53,738 nucleotides of DNA from Mucilaginibacter polytrichastri (GCF_001911425.1 NZ_MPPL01000001.1:982131-1035868), one strand, 5' to 3'. Counted from the first letter of the stretch, positions 16,162 through 25,187 are shown. Notes: a model not told the origin generated them from the sequence alone. Program-made: numbers and translations.

Positions 16162-17988
16162 TTACTTTTTCTTCGGTAATTGGGCCTGAGCCTGGTTTTG
16201 GTTACGCATCATTTCTTCTAAACGGGCCTGGAAACCACTTTTCTTTTTCTTGGTATCATCAGGTTTCTTTTTGTTTTCCTGAATCTGGCTGTGGATCTTC
16301 TTATCATCAACCATTAAGCGGATGAGGTATTGTTGTAAGAAGGTTAACATGTTAGCCAGGAAGTAATAGTAGTTTAAACCTGCAGGGTAAACGTTCAGTA
16401 CACCGAAGAAAATAAGCGGAGAAATGTATCCGATATATTTCATCTGGCCTGTAGCACCCGAGATTTGATTATTAAAGTAGGTATAGATCAGCGTAGAGAT
16501 GGTCATCAGTAAACACATGGCACTGATGTGGTCCCATCCTAATAGTGGTAATGGCGGGAAGTTAAGGATAGTATCATAAGTCGATAAATCATGCATCCAC
16601 AAGAAACTTTGTCCGCGCAGCTCAAATAGGCCCGGGAAAAAGCGGAAGAAAGCAATAACGATAGGCATTTGCAGCAATAAAGGCAAACAACCACCCAGCG
16701 GGTTAACGCCGGCTTTGCGGTATAGCTTCAAATATTCCTGTTGTAGCAGGGTAGGGTTATCTTCTCCAACCTTGCCTTTAATTTCATCCATCTCCGGCTT
16801 CAGCACACGCATTTTAGCCATTGAAAGGTATGATTTATAGGTAAGCGGAGAAAGTACCAGCTTAAGCAGCAGGGTAAGCACCAGGATGATGATACCATAG
16901 TTCCAGCCAAACTGTTGTAAGAAGTTAAATACAGGCAATACCGCAAAACGGTTAATGTATTTCAACGGACCCCAACCTAAGTTGATGATCTTTTCGAAAT
17001 CGTTTCCCTGCGCCTGTAAAGTTTTGAACTTATTAGGGCCGAAGTAAAATTCAACCGGGTAAGCGCCTGATGCATCTGCAGATAAAACTACATCGGCTTT
17101 CATTTGCTTCACATCTTTCGATGCTAAGTCTGTAGCAACACCAAGTGAGCTTTTGGCAAAACCTGTTTTAGATGATAATACACTTGAAAAGAAATGCTGT
17201 TTAAAGGCTACCCAATCGAGTTTCTTCACATCCGAACCGAAATCTTTTGTTTCGTCTTTCGATTCGCTCAGGAAATCAACATCACCATCGGTATTGTGAT
17301 GGTAAACGGTAGAATACTGGCGCTCTATTTTAATGGCTTTCTCTAACTGGTGCAAACTGGCCGACCAGTTAAGGTTTAGCGTATTGCCGTTATTGATCAC
17401 CGCTGCTAAGCCTACCGGTTTAATTTGCAGGCTAACCTTGTAATCTGTACCCATGGTGTACACATAATCAATGTACTGGGTAGGGCTATAGCTTAAACGC
17501 ATGGTTAATGCGCCGTTGGCAGGCTGTGCGGTAGTAGGCGTAAAATGCAGCTCATCTGTATTGATGGCTTTGCCGCCTGCAGTAAATTTAAAACCAAAAT
17601 GGTTATCAGCACCGTCAAACAGTATTAATGGTTTACCGTCAAATGTTTTAAATTCTTTAAGCTGAACCGAGTAAATGCGACCACCAATGGTGCTCACTTT
17701 TAACTTAACGTCTTTGTTTTCTAAGGTAATTAATTGTTCTGTACCTATAGTTGCAGCACCAAATGGTGTTTTTAACAGGGCAGAGTCAACCACCCCGGCT
17801 TTTGCAGCGGTTGCAGCAGCGGTATCTGTTTTTGGGGCTTTGGTAATTATACCTGCACGCTTAAGCGAGTCGGCATGTGCCCGTTGCTGCTCTTTTTTTA
17901 CTTCGTCTGCTGATGGCTTTAGCAAAAAGAATGAGCCAACCATAATCAGCATGATCAGGAATAATCCTGTGAACGTATTTCTATCCAT
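16162..17988 (-). CDS. yidC: Membrane protein insertase YidC
   Basis: YidC inserts proteins into the inner membrane, alone or with SecYEG. The 608-residue protein starts with a membrane anchor (about 5-25), followed by a large periplasmic beta domain to about 340. The conserved insertase core runs from about 360 to 570: GWNYGIIILVLTLLLKLVLSP, the cytoplasmic C1 loop, then NPLGGCLPLLLQMPIVIAFF and three more membrane segments. The Lys-rich tail (KKKPDDTKKKKSGF, ending KKK) is typical and may contact the ribosome. It lies 18 bases behind pyrG and shares its transcript, an arrangement often seen in Bacteroidota. Confidence 0.96.
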   Translation of the reverse strand: MDRNTFTGLFLIMLIMVGSFFLLKPSADEVKKEQQRAHADSLKRAGIITKAPKTDTAAATAAKAGVVDSALLKTPFGAATIGTEQLITLENKDVKLKVSTIGGRIYSVQLKEFKTFDGKPLILFDGADNHFGFKFTAGGKAINTDELHFTPTTAQPANGALTMRLSYSPTQYIDYVYTMGTDYKVSLQIKPVGLAAVINNGNTLNLNWSASLHQLEKAIKIERQYSTVYHHNTDGDVDFLSESKDETKDFGSDVKKLDWVAFKQHFFSSVLSSKTGFAKSSLGVATDLASKDVKQMKADVVLSADASGAYPVEFYFGPNKFKTLQAQGNDFEKIINLGWGPLKYINRFAVLPVFNFLQQFGWNYGIIILVLTLLLKLVLSPLTYKSYLSMAKMRVLKPEMDEIKGKVGEDNPTLLQQEYLKLYRKAGVNPLGGCLPLLLQMPIVIAFFRFFPGLFELRGQSFLWMHDLSTYDTILNFPPLPLLGWDHISAMCLLMTISTLIYTYFNNQISGATGQMKYIGYISPLIFFGVLNVYPAGLNYYYFLANMLTFLQQYLIRLMVDDKKIHSQIQENKKKPDDTKKKKSGFQARLEEMMRNQNQAQAQLPKKK

Positions 17989-18006
17989 TACTTATTTATC
18001 GTACAA

Positions 18007-19617
18007 TTATTTTTTGCGGGCAAAAGCCAGCGAAGCGGCGACAAAGTTAACAAAAAGTGGGTGAGGATTTGCTACCGTTGATTTTAATTCTGGGTGAAAT
18101 TGTGCGCCCACAAAATAAGGGTGATTTTTAAGCTCAATTATCTCTACCAGATTGTTTTCGGGGTTAATGCCCGATGGTATCATACCTGCCTCTTCATACT
18201 TTTTCAAATACTCGTTATTAAACTCGTAACGGTGGCGGTGACGCTCCGAAATACGCGTTTTTCCATATATTGACGCGGCTTTTGTGCCTTTCTTTAAATC
18301 ACAATCCTGTGCGCCTAAACGCATGGTGCCGCCTTTGGCAGTGATGTTTTTCTGATCTTCCATCATGCCGATAACCGGGAATGGTGTGCCGGGGTTCATC
18401 TCGGTACTATTGGCCTCTTTTAAGCCTAAAACATTACGGCCATACTCAACAACTGCACATTGCATGCCCAAACAGATCCCAAAAAACGGAATATTATTCT
18501 CGCGTACATAGCGGATGGCTTCAATTTTACCTTCAAATCCACGTTCTCCAAAACCTGGTGCAACCAGTACGCCATGTAAGCCTTGTAAACGGTCGATAGC
18601 GTTACCCACAGTCAATTGCTCGGAGTGAATGTATTCTACCTTAACCTTACATTCGTTTTTAGCGCCAGCATGTATAAATGCTTCGGTAATAGATTTGTAA
18701 GCATCGGGCAGCTCTACATATTTACCTACCAAACCAACTCTTATCTCGGCAGTAGGATTTTTTAACCTGCCTAAAAAGTCTTTCCAACTATCCAGATCCG
18801 GTTCATTTTTAGCAGGTAGTTTTAATTTGCTTAGTACGGTTTTGTCTAATTGCTCTTTCAGCATTAGCAAAGGCACATCGTAAATGGTTGAAGCATCGAT
18901 AGATTCGATAACCGCATTTACATTTACGTTACAAAACAGGGCAATTTTTTTACGGATATCCTGGTTAATATGATGCTCGGTGCGGCAAACCAAAATATCT
19001 GGCTGGATACCATACTCCAGCAGCATTTTAACCGAGTGCTGGGTAGGTTTTGTTTTTAACTCACCGGCAGCAGCCAGGAAAGGGATGAGGGTTAAATGGA
19101 TCACCAATGAATCGTGCGTGCCCGACTCCCAACGAAACTGGCGTACAGCCTCAACAAATGGCAACGACTCGATATCGCCCACGGTACCACCAATTTCGGT
19201 GATTACAATATCGTAATTACCGGTTTCGCCCAGGATACGGAAGTTGCGTTTGATCTCATCTGTAATGTGCGGAACAACCTGTACTGTTTTACCTAAAAAT
19301 GCACCTTCGCGTTCTTTGCTGATTACATTTTGGTAAATACGGCCTGTGGTAATATTGTTAGCCTGCGATGTTGGCGTGTTTAAGAAACGCTCGTAATGGC
19401 CTAAGTCAAGGTCGGTTTCGGCGCCATCTTCTGTTACATAACACTCGCCATGCTCGTACGGATTTAGCGTACCCGGGTCGATGTTAATGTAAGGATCAAA
19501 CTTTTGGATGGTTACGCGATACCCGCGCGATTGAAGGAGTTTGGCTAAAGAAGCAGATATAATCCCCTTCCCTAACGACGAGGTAACGCCGCCCGTAACA
19601 AATATATATTTAGTCAT
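18007..19617 (-). CDS. pyrG: CTP synthase
   Basis: CTP synthase aminates UTP to CTP using glutamine and ATP. The 536-residue protein has the N-terminal synthetase domain with the P-loop-like [13 protein letters not shown] and [12 protein letters not shown], followed by a class I glutamine amidotransferase domain with the nucleophile elbow GICLGMQ and the C-terminal GAQFHPE. I start it at 19617 ([10 protein letters not shown]), the family's normal start. An in-frame ATG 120 bases upstream would put the -7 element TACTTTTG inside the coding region. It heads a pyrG-yidC transcript with a leader of about 15 bases. Confidence 0.97.
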   Translation of the reverse strand: MTKYIFVTGGVTSSLGKGIISASLAKLLQSRGYRVTIQKFDPYINIDPGTLNPYEHGECYVTEDGAETDLDLGHYERFLNTPTSQANNITTGRIYQNVISKEREGAFLGKTVQVVPHITDEIKRNFRILGETGNYDIVITEIGGTVGDIESLPFVEAVRQFRWESGTHDSLVIHLTLIPFLAAAGELKTKPTQHSVKMLLEYGIQPDILVCRTEHHINQDIRKKIALFCNVNVNAVIESIDASTIYDVPLLMLKEQLDKTVLSKLKLPAKNEPDLDSWKDFLGRLKNPTAEIRVGLVGKYVELPDAYKSITEAFIHAGAKNECKVKVEYIHSEQLTVGNAIDRLQGLHGVLVAPGFGERGFEGKIEAIRYVRENNIPFFGICLGMQCAVVEYGRNVLGLKEANSTEMNPGTPFPVIGMMEDQKNITAKGGTMRLGAQDCDLKKGTKAASIYGKTRISERHRHRYEFNNEYLKKYEEAGMIPSGINPENNLVEIIELKNHPYFVGAQFHPELKSTVANPHPLFVNFVAASLAFARKK

Positions 19618-19637
19618 GATTTCTTGTGTACGGGATA

Positions 19638-19645
19638 CAAAAGTA
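19638..19645 (-). promoter_or_regulatory. -7 promoter element of pyrG-yidC
   Basis: Minus-strand TACTTTTG matches TAnnTTTG, 20 bases before the chosen pyrG start. It supports the shorter pyrG protein. Confidence 0.5.
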
Positions 19646-19737
19646 AGAAAATTTGCGGTGTTTGGGATAGGTGTGGAGAAAATGACTGATTGTGAACTGA
19701 TTATTTTTTGCGGTGCATCCGTAAGCAGGCTAAGCAA

Positions 19738-19763
19738 GCAACGCAGGATACTATCCGAAAGAC
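19738..19763 (+). repeat. Short dispersed repeat, copy 1
   Basis: The 26-base sequence beginning GCAACGCAGGATACT and ending CCGAAAGAC recurs at 24899-24924 with three differences. Function unknown. The rest of this gap holds no gene that I can support. Confidence 0.55.
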
Positions 19764-19820
19764 TTTGTGCGACGAAACACGTACTTCAATTAAATACAAT
19801 TAGTTATGTATAAATTGTTG

Positions 19821-20393
19821 TCATGGAGTGGCATGGTCATTATAAATTTTAACGACATTGACAATATTTTTTTCATCATAAACGGAGGCTTTTGTAAAGC
19901 TGTTGGTTGCTGGCTGGCTGTGGCTAATTAAATTTGCGAAAGCTATTTTGTAAGCAGCTGTGTTGCTACTGCCTTTAATTTCCAGCAATGGTTGCCCTGC
20001 TTTTTGAGCAAAAATATAAAGGGTACCACTTTTGCCATGCCGTTCATAATACTTGTACAATGTAATTTTACCCGTGTCTAATACGGTCATATAGTAAGTT
20101 TTTTCCCGGTTTGGAAAAGGCACATCGCGTAGGGTTTCATTTCTTTTGTTGAGGTGGTACTCTTTAACCTCTTCGGGTTGCAGAAGATGAAATGTAGCAT
20201 CGCCCTCGGGCTTGTATTTATTTAGGGCTATTTTAAAGGTGCAGGCAATGGTATCACCTTTGGTAGTAATTACATAACCCTTTGAATGCAAATTAAGTAA
20301 AACAACAGTTTCGATAACAAGTGCGCTAGCGATTGCAATTTTAATTAATATGGATGGGCCTGCCATAAGATGTTTGTAAGGTTGATGATACAA
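19821..20393 (-). CDS. Hypothetical protein with one N-terminal membrane segment
   Basis: I do not recognise a named family. The protein is up to 190 residues long, or 181 if it starts at the ATG at 20366 (MAGPSILIKI). A hydrophobic segment at about residues 15-35 looks like an uncleaved signal anchor. Behind it comes GYVITTKGDTIACTFKI, which resembles the GD(T/S)I strand motif common in secreted Bacteroidota proteins of unknown role. The rest is predicted beta-rich with many charged residues. It may be exported or periplasmic. It stands alone between pyrG and kdsB on the same strand, without a clear promoter or terminator. Confidence 0.7.
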   Translation of the reverse strand: MYHQPYKHLMAGPSILIKIAIASALVIETVVLLNLHSKGYVITTKGDTIACTFKIALNKYKPEGDATFHLLQPEEVKEYHLNKRNETLRDVPFPNREKTYYMTVLDTGKITLYKYYERHGKSGTLYIFAQKAGQPLLEIKGSSNTAAYKIAFANLISHSQPATNSFTKASVYDEKNIVNVVKIYNDHATP

Positions 20394-20451
20394 TATTAAG
20401 CACTTGGAAGTATTTTCTCAAGTTACTAATAATGAGTTCATTAAATCTTCA

Positions 20452-21180
20452 TTAAACCTTCAGCTTCAGCAAATCTTCCGGCGTATCAATAGCATGGGTT
20501 TCCAGCTCTGTTTCTGCCACTTTAATGCGGTAGCCGTTCTCTATCCAGCGGAGCTGCTCCAGGCTTTCGGCTTTTTCCAGTGATGATATTGGGAGTTTAG
20601 TGATCTGCTGCAAAATGTCGGCACGGTAGCCGTAAACCCCAATATGTTTAAAGTAAGTAAAGTGCTGCAGCCAGTTGGCAGGTTGCTGTCCGCGAATGTG
20701 GGGCAGGGGCGAGCGCGAAAAATAGATAGCCTCCGCAAAACGATTGATGATTACCTTGGGCGAATTTACGTTATGCAATTCTTCTTCCGTTAAAACCTTT
20801 TTAATCAGCGTAGCCAGCTGAGTTTCCGGGTCGGTGAAGCAAGTTGCCACTTTGGTTAGCTGTTCGGGGTCGATATAAGGTTCATCGCCCTGTATATTGA
20901 TGATCACATCATATTCGGGATGTAAGATGGCAACTTCGGCACAACGGTCGGTACCGCTTTGGTGCTCTGCAGAAGTCATTACCGCTTTACCGCCAAAGGC
21001 ATGTACGTGGTCGAATATGCGGTCATCATCAGTAGCAACCACAACTTCACTAATGGACACACATTTTTTAGCCTGCTCATATACCCGCTGTATCATGCTT
21101 TTACCGCCAATATCAACTAGCGGTTTGCCCGGAAAGCGGGTAGAAGCGTAGCGAGCAGGGATGATACCAAGTATTTGCAT
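20452..21180 (-). CDS. kdsB: 3-deoxy-manno-octulosonate cytidylyltransferase (CMP-Kdo synthetase)
   Basis: KdsB activates Kdo with CTP so that it can be added to lipid A, an essential step of lipopolysaccharide core synthesis. The 242-residue cytoplasmic enzyme shows the nucleotide-binding start ILGIIPARYASTRFPGKPL, then VVVATDDDRI, the NIQGDEPYI metal-site motif and the Kdo-binding HIGVYGYRADIL. Length and order of motifs are normal. It lies upstream of a deoxynucleoside kinase gene in tandem with an 80-bp spacer filled by an inverted word-like repeat. Other Kdo genes are not in the window. Confidence 0.96.
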   Translation of the reverse strand: MQILGIIPARYASTRFPGKPLVDIGGKSMIQRVYEQAKKCVSISEVVVATDDDRIFDHVHAFGGKAVMTSAEHQSGTDRCAEVAILHPEYDVIINIQGDEPYIDPEQLTKVATCFTDPETQLATLIKKVLTEEELHNVNSPKVIINRFAEAIYFSRSPLPHIRGQQPANWLQHFTYFKHIGVYGYRADILQQITKLPISSLEKAESLEQLRWIENGYRIKVAETELETHAIDTPEDLLKLKV

Positions 21181-21190
21181 GGGATGAGTG

Positions 21191-21260
21191 TTATCAGTTG
21201 TGAGTATCGGTTGTTTGTTTGGTTGGAGTTTACTGACAACTCACAACTGACAGCCGATAA
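21191..21260. repeat. Inverted word-like repeat between kdsB and the kinase gene
   Basis: TTATCAGTTGTGAGTATCGG is followed 20-odd bases later by GACAACTCACAACTGACAG and CGATAA. The shared core CAGTTGTGAGT/ACTCACAACTG can pair. The same words appear at the start of ispD and at 31723-31802. Confidence 0.6.
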
Positions 21261-21875
21261 CTAAAACAATCCGTGTATTTCGCGTTCTATTTTGTCTATG
21301 ATGCTGGCCAGGTCTTCGGTTTTGTTGGCAAAGTCGAGATTGTCTTTATCGATGATAAGCAGTTTGCCTAAATTGTAACCTTCTATCCATTTCTGGTACT
21401 TCTCGTTCAGTTTGGATAAATAATCCAGGCGGATACCGATCTCATATTCACGGCCACGACGCTGGATGTTGTTCACCAGTGTAGGTACCGAAGCTTTGAG
21501 ATAAATTAGCAGATCTGGCGGTTTGATGAATGAGGTAATGTTTTCGAAAATATTGTTGTAATTCTCAAAATCGCGGCCAGCCATCAGGCCCATATCGTGC
21601 AGGTTTTCGGCGAAGATAAAGGCATCCTCATAAATGGTACGATCCTGTATTACGTCCTTGCCGCTATTTTGGATATCAACGATCTGGCGGAAGCGGCTGT
21701 TCAGAAAATAGATCTGGAGATTAAAGCTCCAGCGTTTCATATCGCTGTAAAAATCTTCCAGATAGGGGTTGTTATCAACAGCCTCGTAAAGTGGGTCCCA
21801 ACCATAATTTTTAGCCAGTAACTCGGTTAAAGTGGTTTTTCCGGCTCCTATATTTCCAACAACGGCAATGTGCAT
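21261..21875 (-). CDS. Deoxynucleoside kinase (dGK/dAK type)
   Basis: This 204-residue kinase salvages deoxynucleosides by phosphorylating their 5' hydroxyl. It has the P-loop GNIGAGKTT at the N-terminus, the base-binding segment around YEAVDNNPYLEDFY, the DRTIYEDAF motif with the ERS/DRT-type arginine, and a lid region RRGREYE. The NPYLEDFY form resembles deoxyguanosine/deoxyadenosine kinases rather than thymidine kinases, but specificity is inference. Word-like inverted repeats flank both ends. It may be cotranscribed with trpS (109 bp downstream on the same strand) and kdsB (80 bp). Confidence 0.9.
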   Translation of the reverse strand: MHIAVVGNIGAGKTTLTELLAKNYGWDPLYEAVDNNPYLEDFYSDMKRWSFNLQIYFLNSRFRQIVDIQNSGKDVIQDRTIYEDAFIFAENLHDMGLMAGRDFENYNNIFENITSFIKPPDLLIYLKASVPTLVNNIQRRGREYEIGIRLDYLSKLNEKYQKWIEGYNLGKLLIIDKDNLDFANKTEDLASIIDKIEREIHGLF

Positions 21876-21883
21876 GTTTATGT

Positions 21884-21984
21884 AGTTAATAGTTCATGGT
21901 TTATAGATCATAGTTCTTCTTTTAACCGCATATCAACTTCAGCTAATATACACCATGAACGATGATCTATCAACTATGAACTTT
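21884..21984. repeat. Inverted word-like repeat between trpS and the kinase gene
   Basis: AGTTCATGGTTTATAGATCA on the left pairs imperfectly with GATGATCTATCAACTATGAA on the right, across the whole gap. The 16-mer ATGATCTATCAACTAT at 21962-21977 has an exact inverted copy at 9675-9690. Confidence 0.65.
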
Positions 21985-22980
21985 TTAAAAATTCCTGAAC
22001 CCTATAATTTCTCTTACCTCTTTAATGGTACGCTGTGCGCTTTCGCGGGCTTTATCTGCGCCGTGGCGGGCTACCTTGCGCAGGTAATCGCTATCGGCTG
22101 CAATATCGTTGATTCTGTCTCGCATAGGTGCAGTGGCAATGATCATATCTTCGGCAATTTGCTTTTTAAAGTCACCATAGCGGATCTGCATTTTGTTAAA
22201 CAGATCGTCGAAATGCTGGTAAGTATCCGGGGTTGATACCACTTTCATCAAATCAAATAAATTCTGAATTTCCGGTGCTTTTGCCTGGTGTTCTGCAGTT
22301 GGGCCGGCATCGGTCACTGCCTTCATTACCTTCTTACGGATCACTTCCGGCGAATCTGCCAGGTAAACTGCGTTGGCTTCACCTTCAGATTTACCCATTT
22401 TGCCCTTGCCATCCAGTCCGGGTATTTTTACCAGGCTTTCTGTAAAGCTAAACGCATATGGCTCGGGGAAATATTCGTTATTGTATAAACGGTTAAAGCG
22501 GTTGCCAAAGGTGCGCGCCATTTCTAGGTGTTGCTCCTGGTCTTTACCCACAGGCACTTTAGTAGCACGGTGTATTAATATATCAGCAGCCATTAATACC
22601 GGGTAGGTAAGCAGGCCCGCATTAACGTTATCGGGGTTGGCGCGTACCTTATCTTTAAAAGATGTGGCACGCTCCAGCTCGCCTAAATAAGCGTTCATGT
22701 TTAAATAAAGGTATAGCTCGGCAACCTCGGGTACATCGCTCTGGATGTATATGGTAGATTTTTCAGGATCGATGCCTGATGCTAAATATTCAACCAGCAC
22801 ACTTTTTACATTGCCGTGCAAATCGCCGGGTGTAGGGTGTGTGGTTAAAGAGTGCAAATCGGCAATAAAAAAATAACAATTGTATTCGTGCTGCATTTTT
22901 ACGAAGTTTTGGATGGCTCCGTAATAATTGCCCAGGTGTAATTTACCTGTAGACCGAATACCGCTAACAACAGTTTCCAT
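21985..22980 (-). CDS. trpS: Tryptophan--tRNA ligase
   Basis: TrpS charges tRNA-Trp. The 331-residue class I synthetase carries the HIGH-type motif as GKLHLGNYYG near residue 12 and the KMSKS motif as GKMGKSEG near 195. The SDVPEVAELYLYLN and PVGKDQEQHLEMAR segments are typical of bacterial TrpRS. Upstream of its start, a divergent 39-bp gap separates it from plsC. A near-consensus -7 element (TACTTTCG) ends six bases before the ATG, so the leader would be very short. The 3' side is a word-like inverted repeat. Confidence 0.97.
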   Translation of the reverse strand: METVVSGIRSTGKLHLGNYYGAIQNFVKMQHEYNCYFFIADLHSLTTHPTPGDLHGNVKSVLVEYLASGIDPEKSTIYIQSDVPEVAELYLYLNMNAYLGELERATSFKDKVRANPDNVNAGLLTYPVLMAADILIHRATKVPVGKDQEQHLEMARTFGNRFNRLYNNEYFPEPYAFSFTESLVKIPGLDGKGKMGKSEGEANAVYLADSPEVIRKKVMKAVTDAGPTAEHQAKAPEIQNLFDLMKVVSTPDTYQHFDDLFNKMQIRYGDFKKQIAEDMIIATAPMRDRINDIAADSDYLRKVARHGADKARESAQRTIKEVREIIGFRNF

Positions 22981-22986
22981 AGGCTG

Positions 22987-22994
22987 CGAAAGTA
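22987..22994 (-). promoter_or_regulatory. Possible -7 element of trpS
   Basis: Minus-strand TACTTTCG differs from TAnnTTTG at one base and ends six bases before the trpS ATG. It is the only candidate in this 39-bp divergent gap on that strand. Confidence 0.3.
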
Positions 22995-23005
22995 AGGAAT
23001 TTTTC

Positions 23006-23013
23006 TATTTTTG
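23006..23013 (+). promoter_or_regulatory. -7 promoter element of plsC-gatC
   Basis: TATTTTTG matches TAnnTTTG and ends six bases before the ATG at 23020. The upstream TTG codons at 23011 and 23017 overlap or closely follow it, which argues for the ATG start. Confidence 0.5.
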
Positions 23014-23019
23014 GTGTTG

Positions 23020-23754
23020 ATGAAATTGATATTGAAGAAAGCCCATACCTGCTTTTATGTAGCTATTGTAGCTTTTGTTTATTGCTTAATATGGCCTTTT
23101 GTATATTTCTGCTCACGTAAACCATCGCTTTATGGGCGCATTAATTTTTTTCGCAAAATGTGGGCGTATACATCTTCTTTACTGGCTGGCTTTATTTATG
23201 ATATCAACTATGAAGCGCCGATTGACTGGAGCAGAACCTATATCATTTGCCCCAACCATACCTCAAATCTTGATATTACCAGCGCAAATCTCCTCATTAA
23301 AAATAACAACTACTGCTTTATGGGGAAAGAGGAATTGCTGGATGGTTTTGTAACTAAACTGTTTTTTAAAACGATAGATATTCCGGTAAATCGCGACAGC
23401 AAAATGTCGTCGTTCAGGGCGTTTAAAAAAGCTTCGGAGCGCTTACAAGACGGGATGAGCCTCGTTATTTTCCCGGAAGGAAAGATAGCCGACGATTATC
23501 CGCCCCGTTTGCACGAATTTAAAAACGGCCCCTTCAGGCTGGCTATTGAATTTAAAATACCGATTATTCCCGTAACTTCGTTAAACACATGGCAGATGCT
23601 TTGGGATACCGGCTTTAAATATGGCAGTAAACCTGGTATAAGCCATGTATTTGTACATAAGCCGATAGAAACTGCCCATTTAACATTGGATGACGCCGAT
23701 ATACTGCGCGAGGAAGTGTATAGCCTGATGCAACAAAAGTTTGAACAACAATGA
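23020..23754 (+). CDS. plsC: 1-acyl-sn-glycerol-3-phosphate acyltransferase
   Basis: PlsC adds the second acyl chain to lysophosphatidic acid to give phosphatidic acid at the inner membrane. The 244-residue protein opens with a hydrophobic anchor (about 9-30). The acyltransferase motifs follow: NHTSNLD (HX4D catalytic pair), a glycerol-phosphate-binding PVNRDS segment, FPEG in VIFPEGKIA, and the final IPIIPV strand. I use the ATG at 23020 because the in-frame TTG at 23011 lies in the -7 element. Its stop overlaps the gatC start in ATGA, so the two are translationally coupled. Confidence 0.92.
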   Translation: MKLILKKAHTCFYVAIVAFVYCLIWPFVYFCSRKPSLYGRINFFRKMWAYTSSLLAGFIYDINYEAPIDWSRTYIICPNHTSNLDITSANLLIKNNNYCFMGKEELLDGFVTKLFFKTIDIPVNRDSKMSSFRAFKKASERLQDGMSLVIFPEGKIADDYPPRLHEFKNGPFRLAIEFKIPIIPVTSLNTWQMLWDTGFKYGSKPGISHVFVHKPIETAHLTLDDADILREEVYSLMQQKFEQQ

Positions 23755-24077
23755 AAATTACCGAAGATACCGTAGATAAGATAGCGCACCTGGCACGACT
23801 GGAAGTTAACGCTGAGGAAAAGGAACAATTGATGGCCGATATGAGCCGCATTCTTTCTTTTATGGACAAGCTGAACGAGGTTGACACCAGTAATGTAGAG
23901 CCGCTTGTTTACATGACCGATGAGGTGAATACCTTTCGCGAGGATGTAATTAAAGAAGTGATAACGCATGAAGAGGCTTTGCAAAATGCGCCCGAGCACG
24001 ACGAAAATTACTTTATGATACCCAAAGTAATTGAAACCCGCAGCCATGCAGATGGCAAAGCAGATAAAAGTGTATAA
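23751..24077 (+). CDS. gatC: Aspartyl/glutamyl-tRNA(Asn/Gln) amidotransferase subunit C
   Basis: GatC is the small stabilising subunit of GatCAB, which converts Glu-tRNA(Gln) or Asp-tRNA(Asn) to the amidated form. At 108 residues it has the usual length. The N-terminal [17 protein letters not shown] and the central helix [19 protein letters not shown] are diagnostic, as is the late FREDVIKE segment. The C-terminal helix is somewhat longer than average. It overlaps plsC by four bases; gatA and gatB are not nearby. Coupling to a phospholipid gene is presumably operon chance. Confidence 0.95.
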   Translation: MKITEDTVDKIAHLARLEVNAEEKEQLMADMSRILSFMDKLNEVDTSNVEPLVYMTDEVNTFREDVIKEVITHEEALQNAPEHDENYFMIPKVIETRSHADGKADKSV

Positions 24078-24127
24078 CCGTTGTAACATTTGGTAGCCAT
24101 ACACAGTCCAAAAACAAAAAACCATAC

Positions 24128-24844
24128 ATGGAGCCACTAATTACTATTGATGATATCGGACGTAAATATGTTATAGGCGCAGAAGTAATTCATGCGTTAA
24201 AGTCGGTATCATTAACCATTAATAAGGGCGAATTTGTGGCTTTAATGGGCCCATCTGGCTCGGGTAAATCAACCCTGATGAATATTTTAGGCTGTTTGGA
24301 TACCCCAACCAAAGGTAAATATGTGCTTAACAATATCGATGTAAGCCACATGACCGATGATGACCTGGCTGAGGTGCGTAACAAAGAGATTGGTTTCGTT
24401 TTTCAAACTTTTAATTTATTGCCCCGTAACAGTGCGCTGGATAATGTGGCTTTGCCGCTGGTATATTCGGGCGTAAACAAAGCAAACCGCGAATTGCGGG
24501 CTAAGCAGGCGTTAGAAAATGTAGGCCTTGGCCACCGTGTAGATCATAAACCCAATGAGCTTTCGGGCGGCCAGCGCCAGCGTGTGGCTGTTGCCCGTGC
24601 ACTGATTAATAATCCATCCATCATATTGGCCGATGAACCCACGGGTAACCTGGATACCAAAACTTCGGTAGAAATTATGGGCCTGTTAGAAGATATCCAC
24701 TCCAAGGGCAATACCATTATCCTGGTAACCCACGAAGAGGATATTGCCCTGCACGCTCACCGTATTGTACGTATGCGCGATGGTTTAATTGAGAAAGATT
24801 ACCTGAATGAGCATATTGCGAAGGTAGAGCGGGCGGTAGTTTAG
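24128..24844 (+). CDS. ABC transporter ATP-binding protein (LolD/MacB type)
   Basis: The 238-residue protein is a single ABC ATPase. Walker A is GPSGSGKST, the signature is LSGGQRQR, Walker B is [12 protein letters not shown] and the switch histidine lies in LVTHEED. The Q-loop context [18 protein letters not shown] is characteristic of the LolD/MacB/FtsE group that works with FtsX-like permeases. No permease gene follows. The nearest candidate partner is the MacB-type permease at 30448-31707 on the same strand, about 5.6 kb away. Together they could form a split MacB-like system for lipoprotein or small-molecule traffic (inference). Confidence 0.9.
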   Translation: MEPLITIDDIGRKYVIGAEVIHALKSVSLTINKGEFVALMGPSGSGKSTLMNILGCLDTPTKGKYVLNNIDVSHMTDDDLAEVRNKEIGFVFQTFNLLPRNSALDNVALPLVYSGVNKANRELRAKQALENVGLGHRVDHKPNELSGGQRQRVAVARALINNPSIILADEPTGNLDTKTSVEIMGLLEDIHSKGNTIILVTHEEDIALHAHRIVRMRDGLIEKDYLNEHIAKVERAVV

Positions 24845-24898
24845 AAAGAATCAAGAGCCAAGAATCGAGAATAGATCAGTACATCATTTAGTCCGCTC

Positions 24899-24924
24899 GC
24901 AATGCAGGGTACTCTCCGAAAGAC
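24899..24924 (+). repeat. Short dispersed repeat, copy 2
   Basis: It reads GCAATGCAGGGTACT... ending CCGAAAGAC and matches 19738-19763 at 23 of 26 positions. It lies 21 bases before the family 2 palindrome in the same gap. Confidence 0.55.
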
Positions 24925-24945
24925 CCAACTGAAGCATAAAAGCCC

Positions 24946-25047
24946 GTGATTGTGATAGCGCGACAATCCCTAATATGCAGAGCCGCTCTGTAGATTTAGA
25001 ACTGCACAACCGGGAATTGCTTTGTCGTACCTCCGCGCAATAACGAG
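24946..25047. repeat. Palindromic intergenic repeat, family 2, degenerate copy
   Basis: It has the inner hairpin GCAGAGCCGCTCTGTAG and flanking GACAATCC / GGGAATTGCTTTGTCGTA, related to the repeat at 8602-8677 but with many changes and a longer spacer. The 24845-25187 gap otherwise holds a short word-like stretch (24846-24877) and the -7 element of the next gene. Confidence 0.55.
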
Positions 25048-25134
25048 CGGAGGAAAACCAAATCTGTTATGGGTAGCCTTAATAAAGGGCTAATTTCTGC
25101 CCTCATCATTCATTAAAATCTCTGTAATTTTATA

Positions 25135-25142
25135 TATTTTTG
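25135..25142 (+). promoter_or_regulatory. -7 promoter element of the lipoprotein gene
   Basis: TATTTTTG matches TAnnTTTG, 45 bases before the ATG at 25188. An in-frame TTG at 25140 lies within it, ruling that codon out as start. Confidence 0.5.
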
Positions 25143-25187
25143 TGGTATAAGCTTGTTACAGATACTATTAGGCGCCCAAATATTGAT

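Noticed and set aside
19618..19737. 40-residue N-terminal extension of pyrG
   Set aside because: It precedes the normal [10 protein letters not shown] start and would contain the -7 element.
23496..24137. 213-codon minus-strand ORF opposite plsC and gatC
   Set aside because: It overlaps two well-supported genes, has atypical composition rich in Phe and Cys, and no recognisable domain; it is an antisense shadow.
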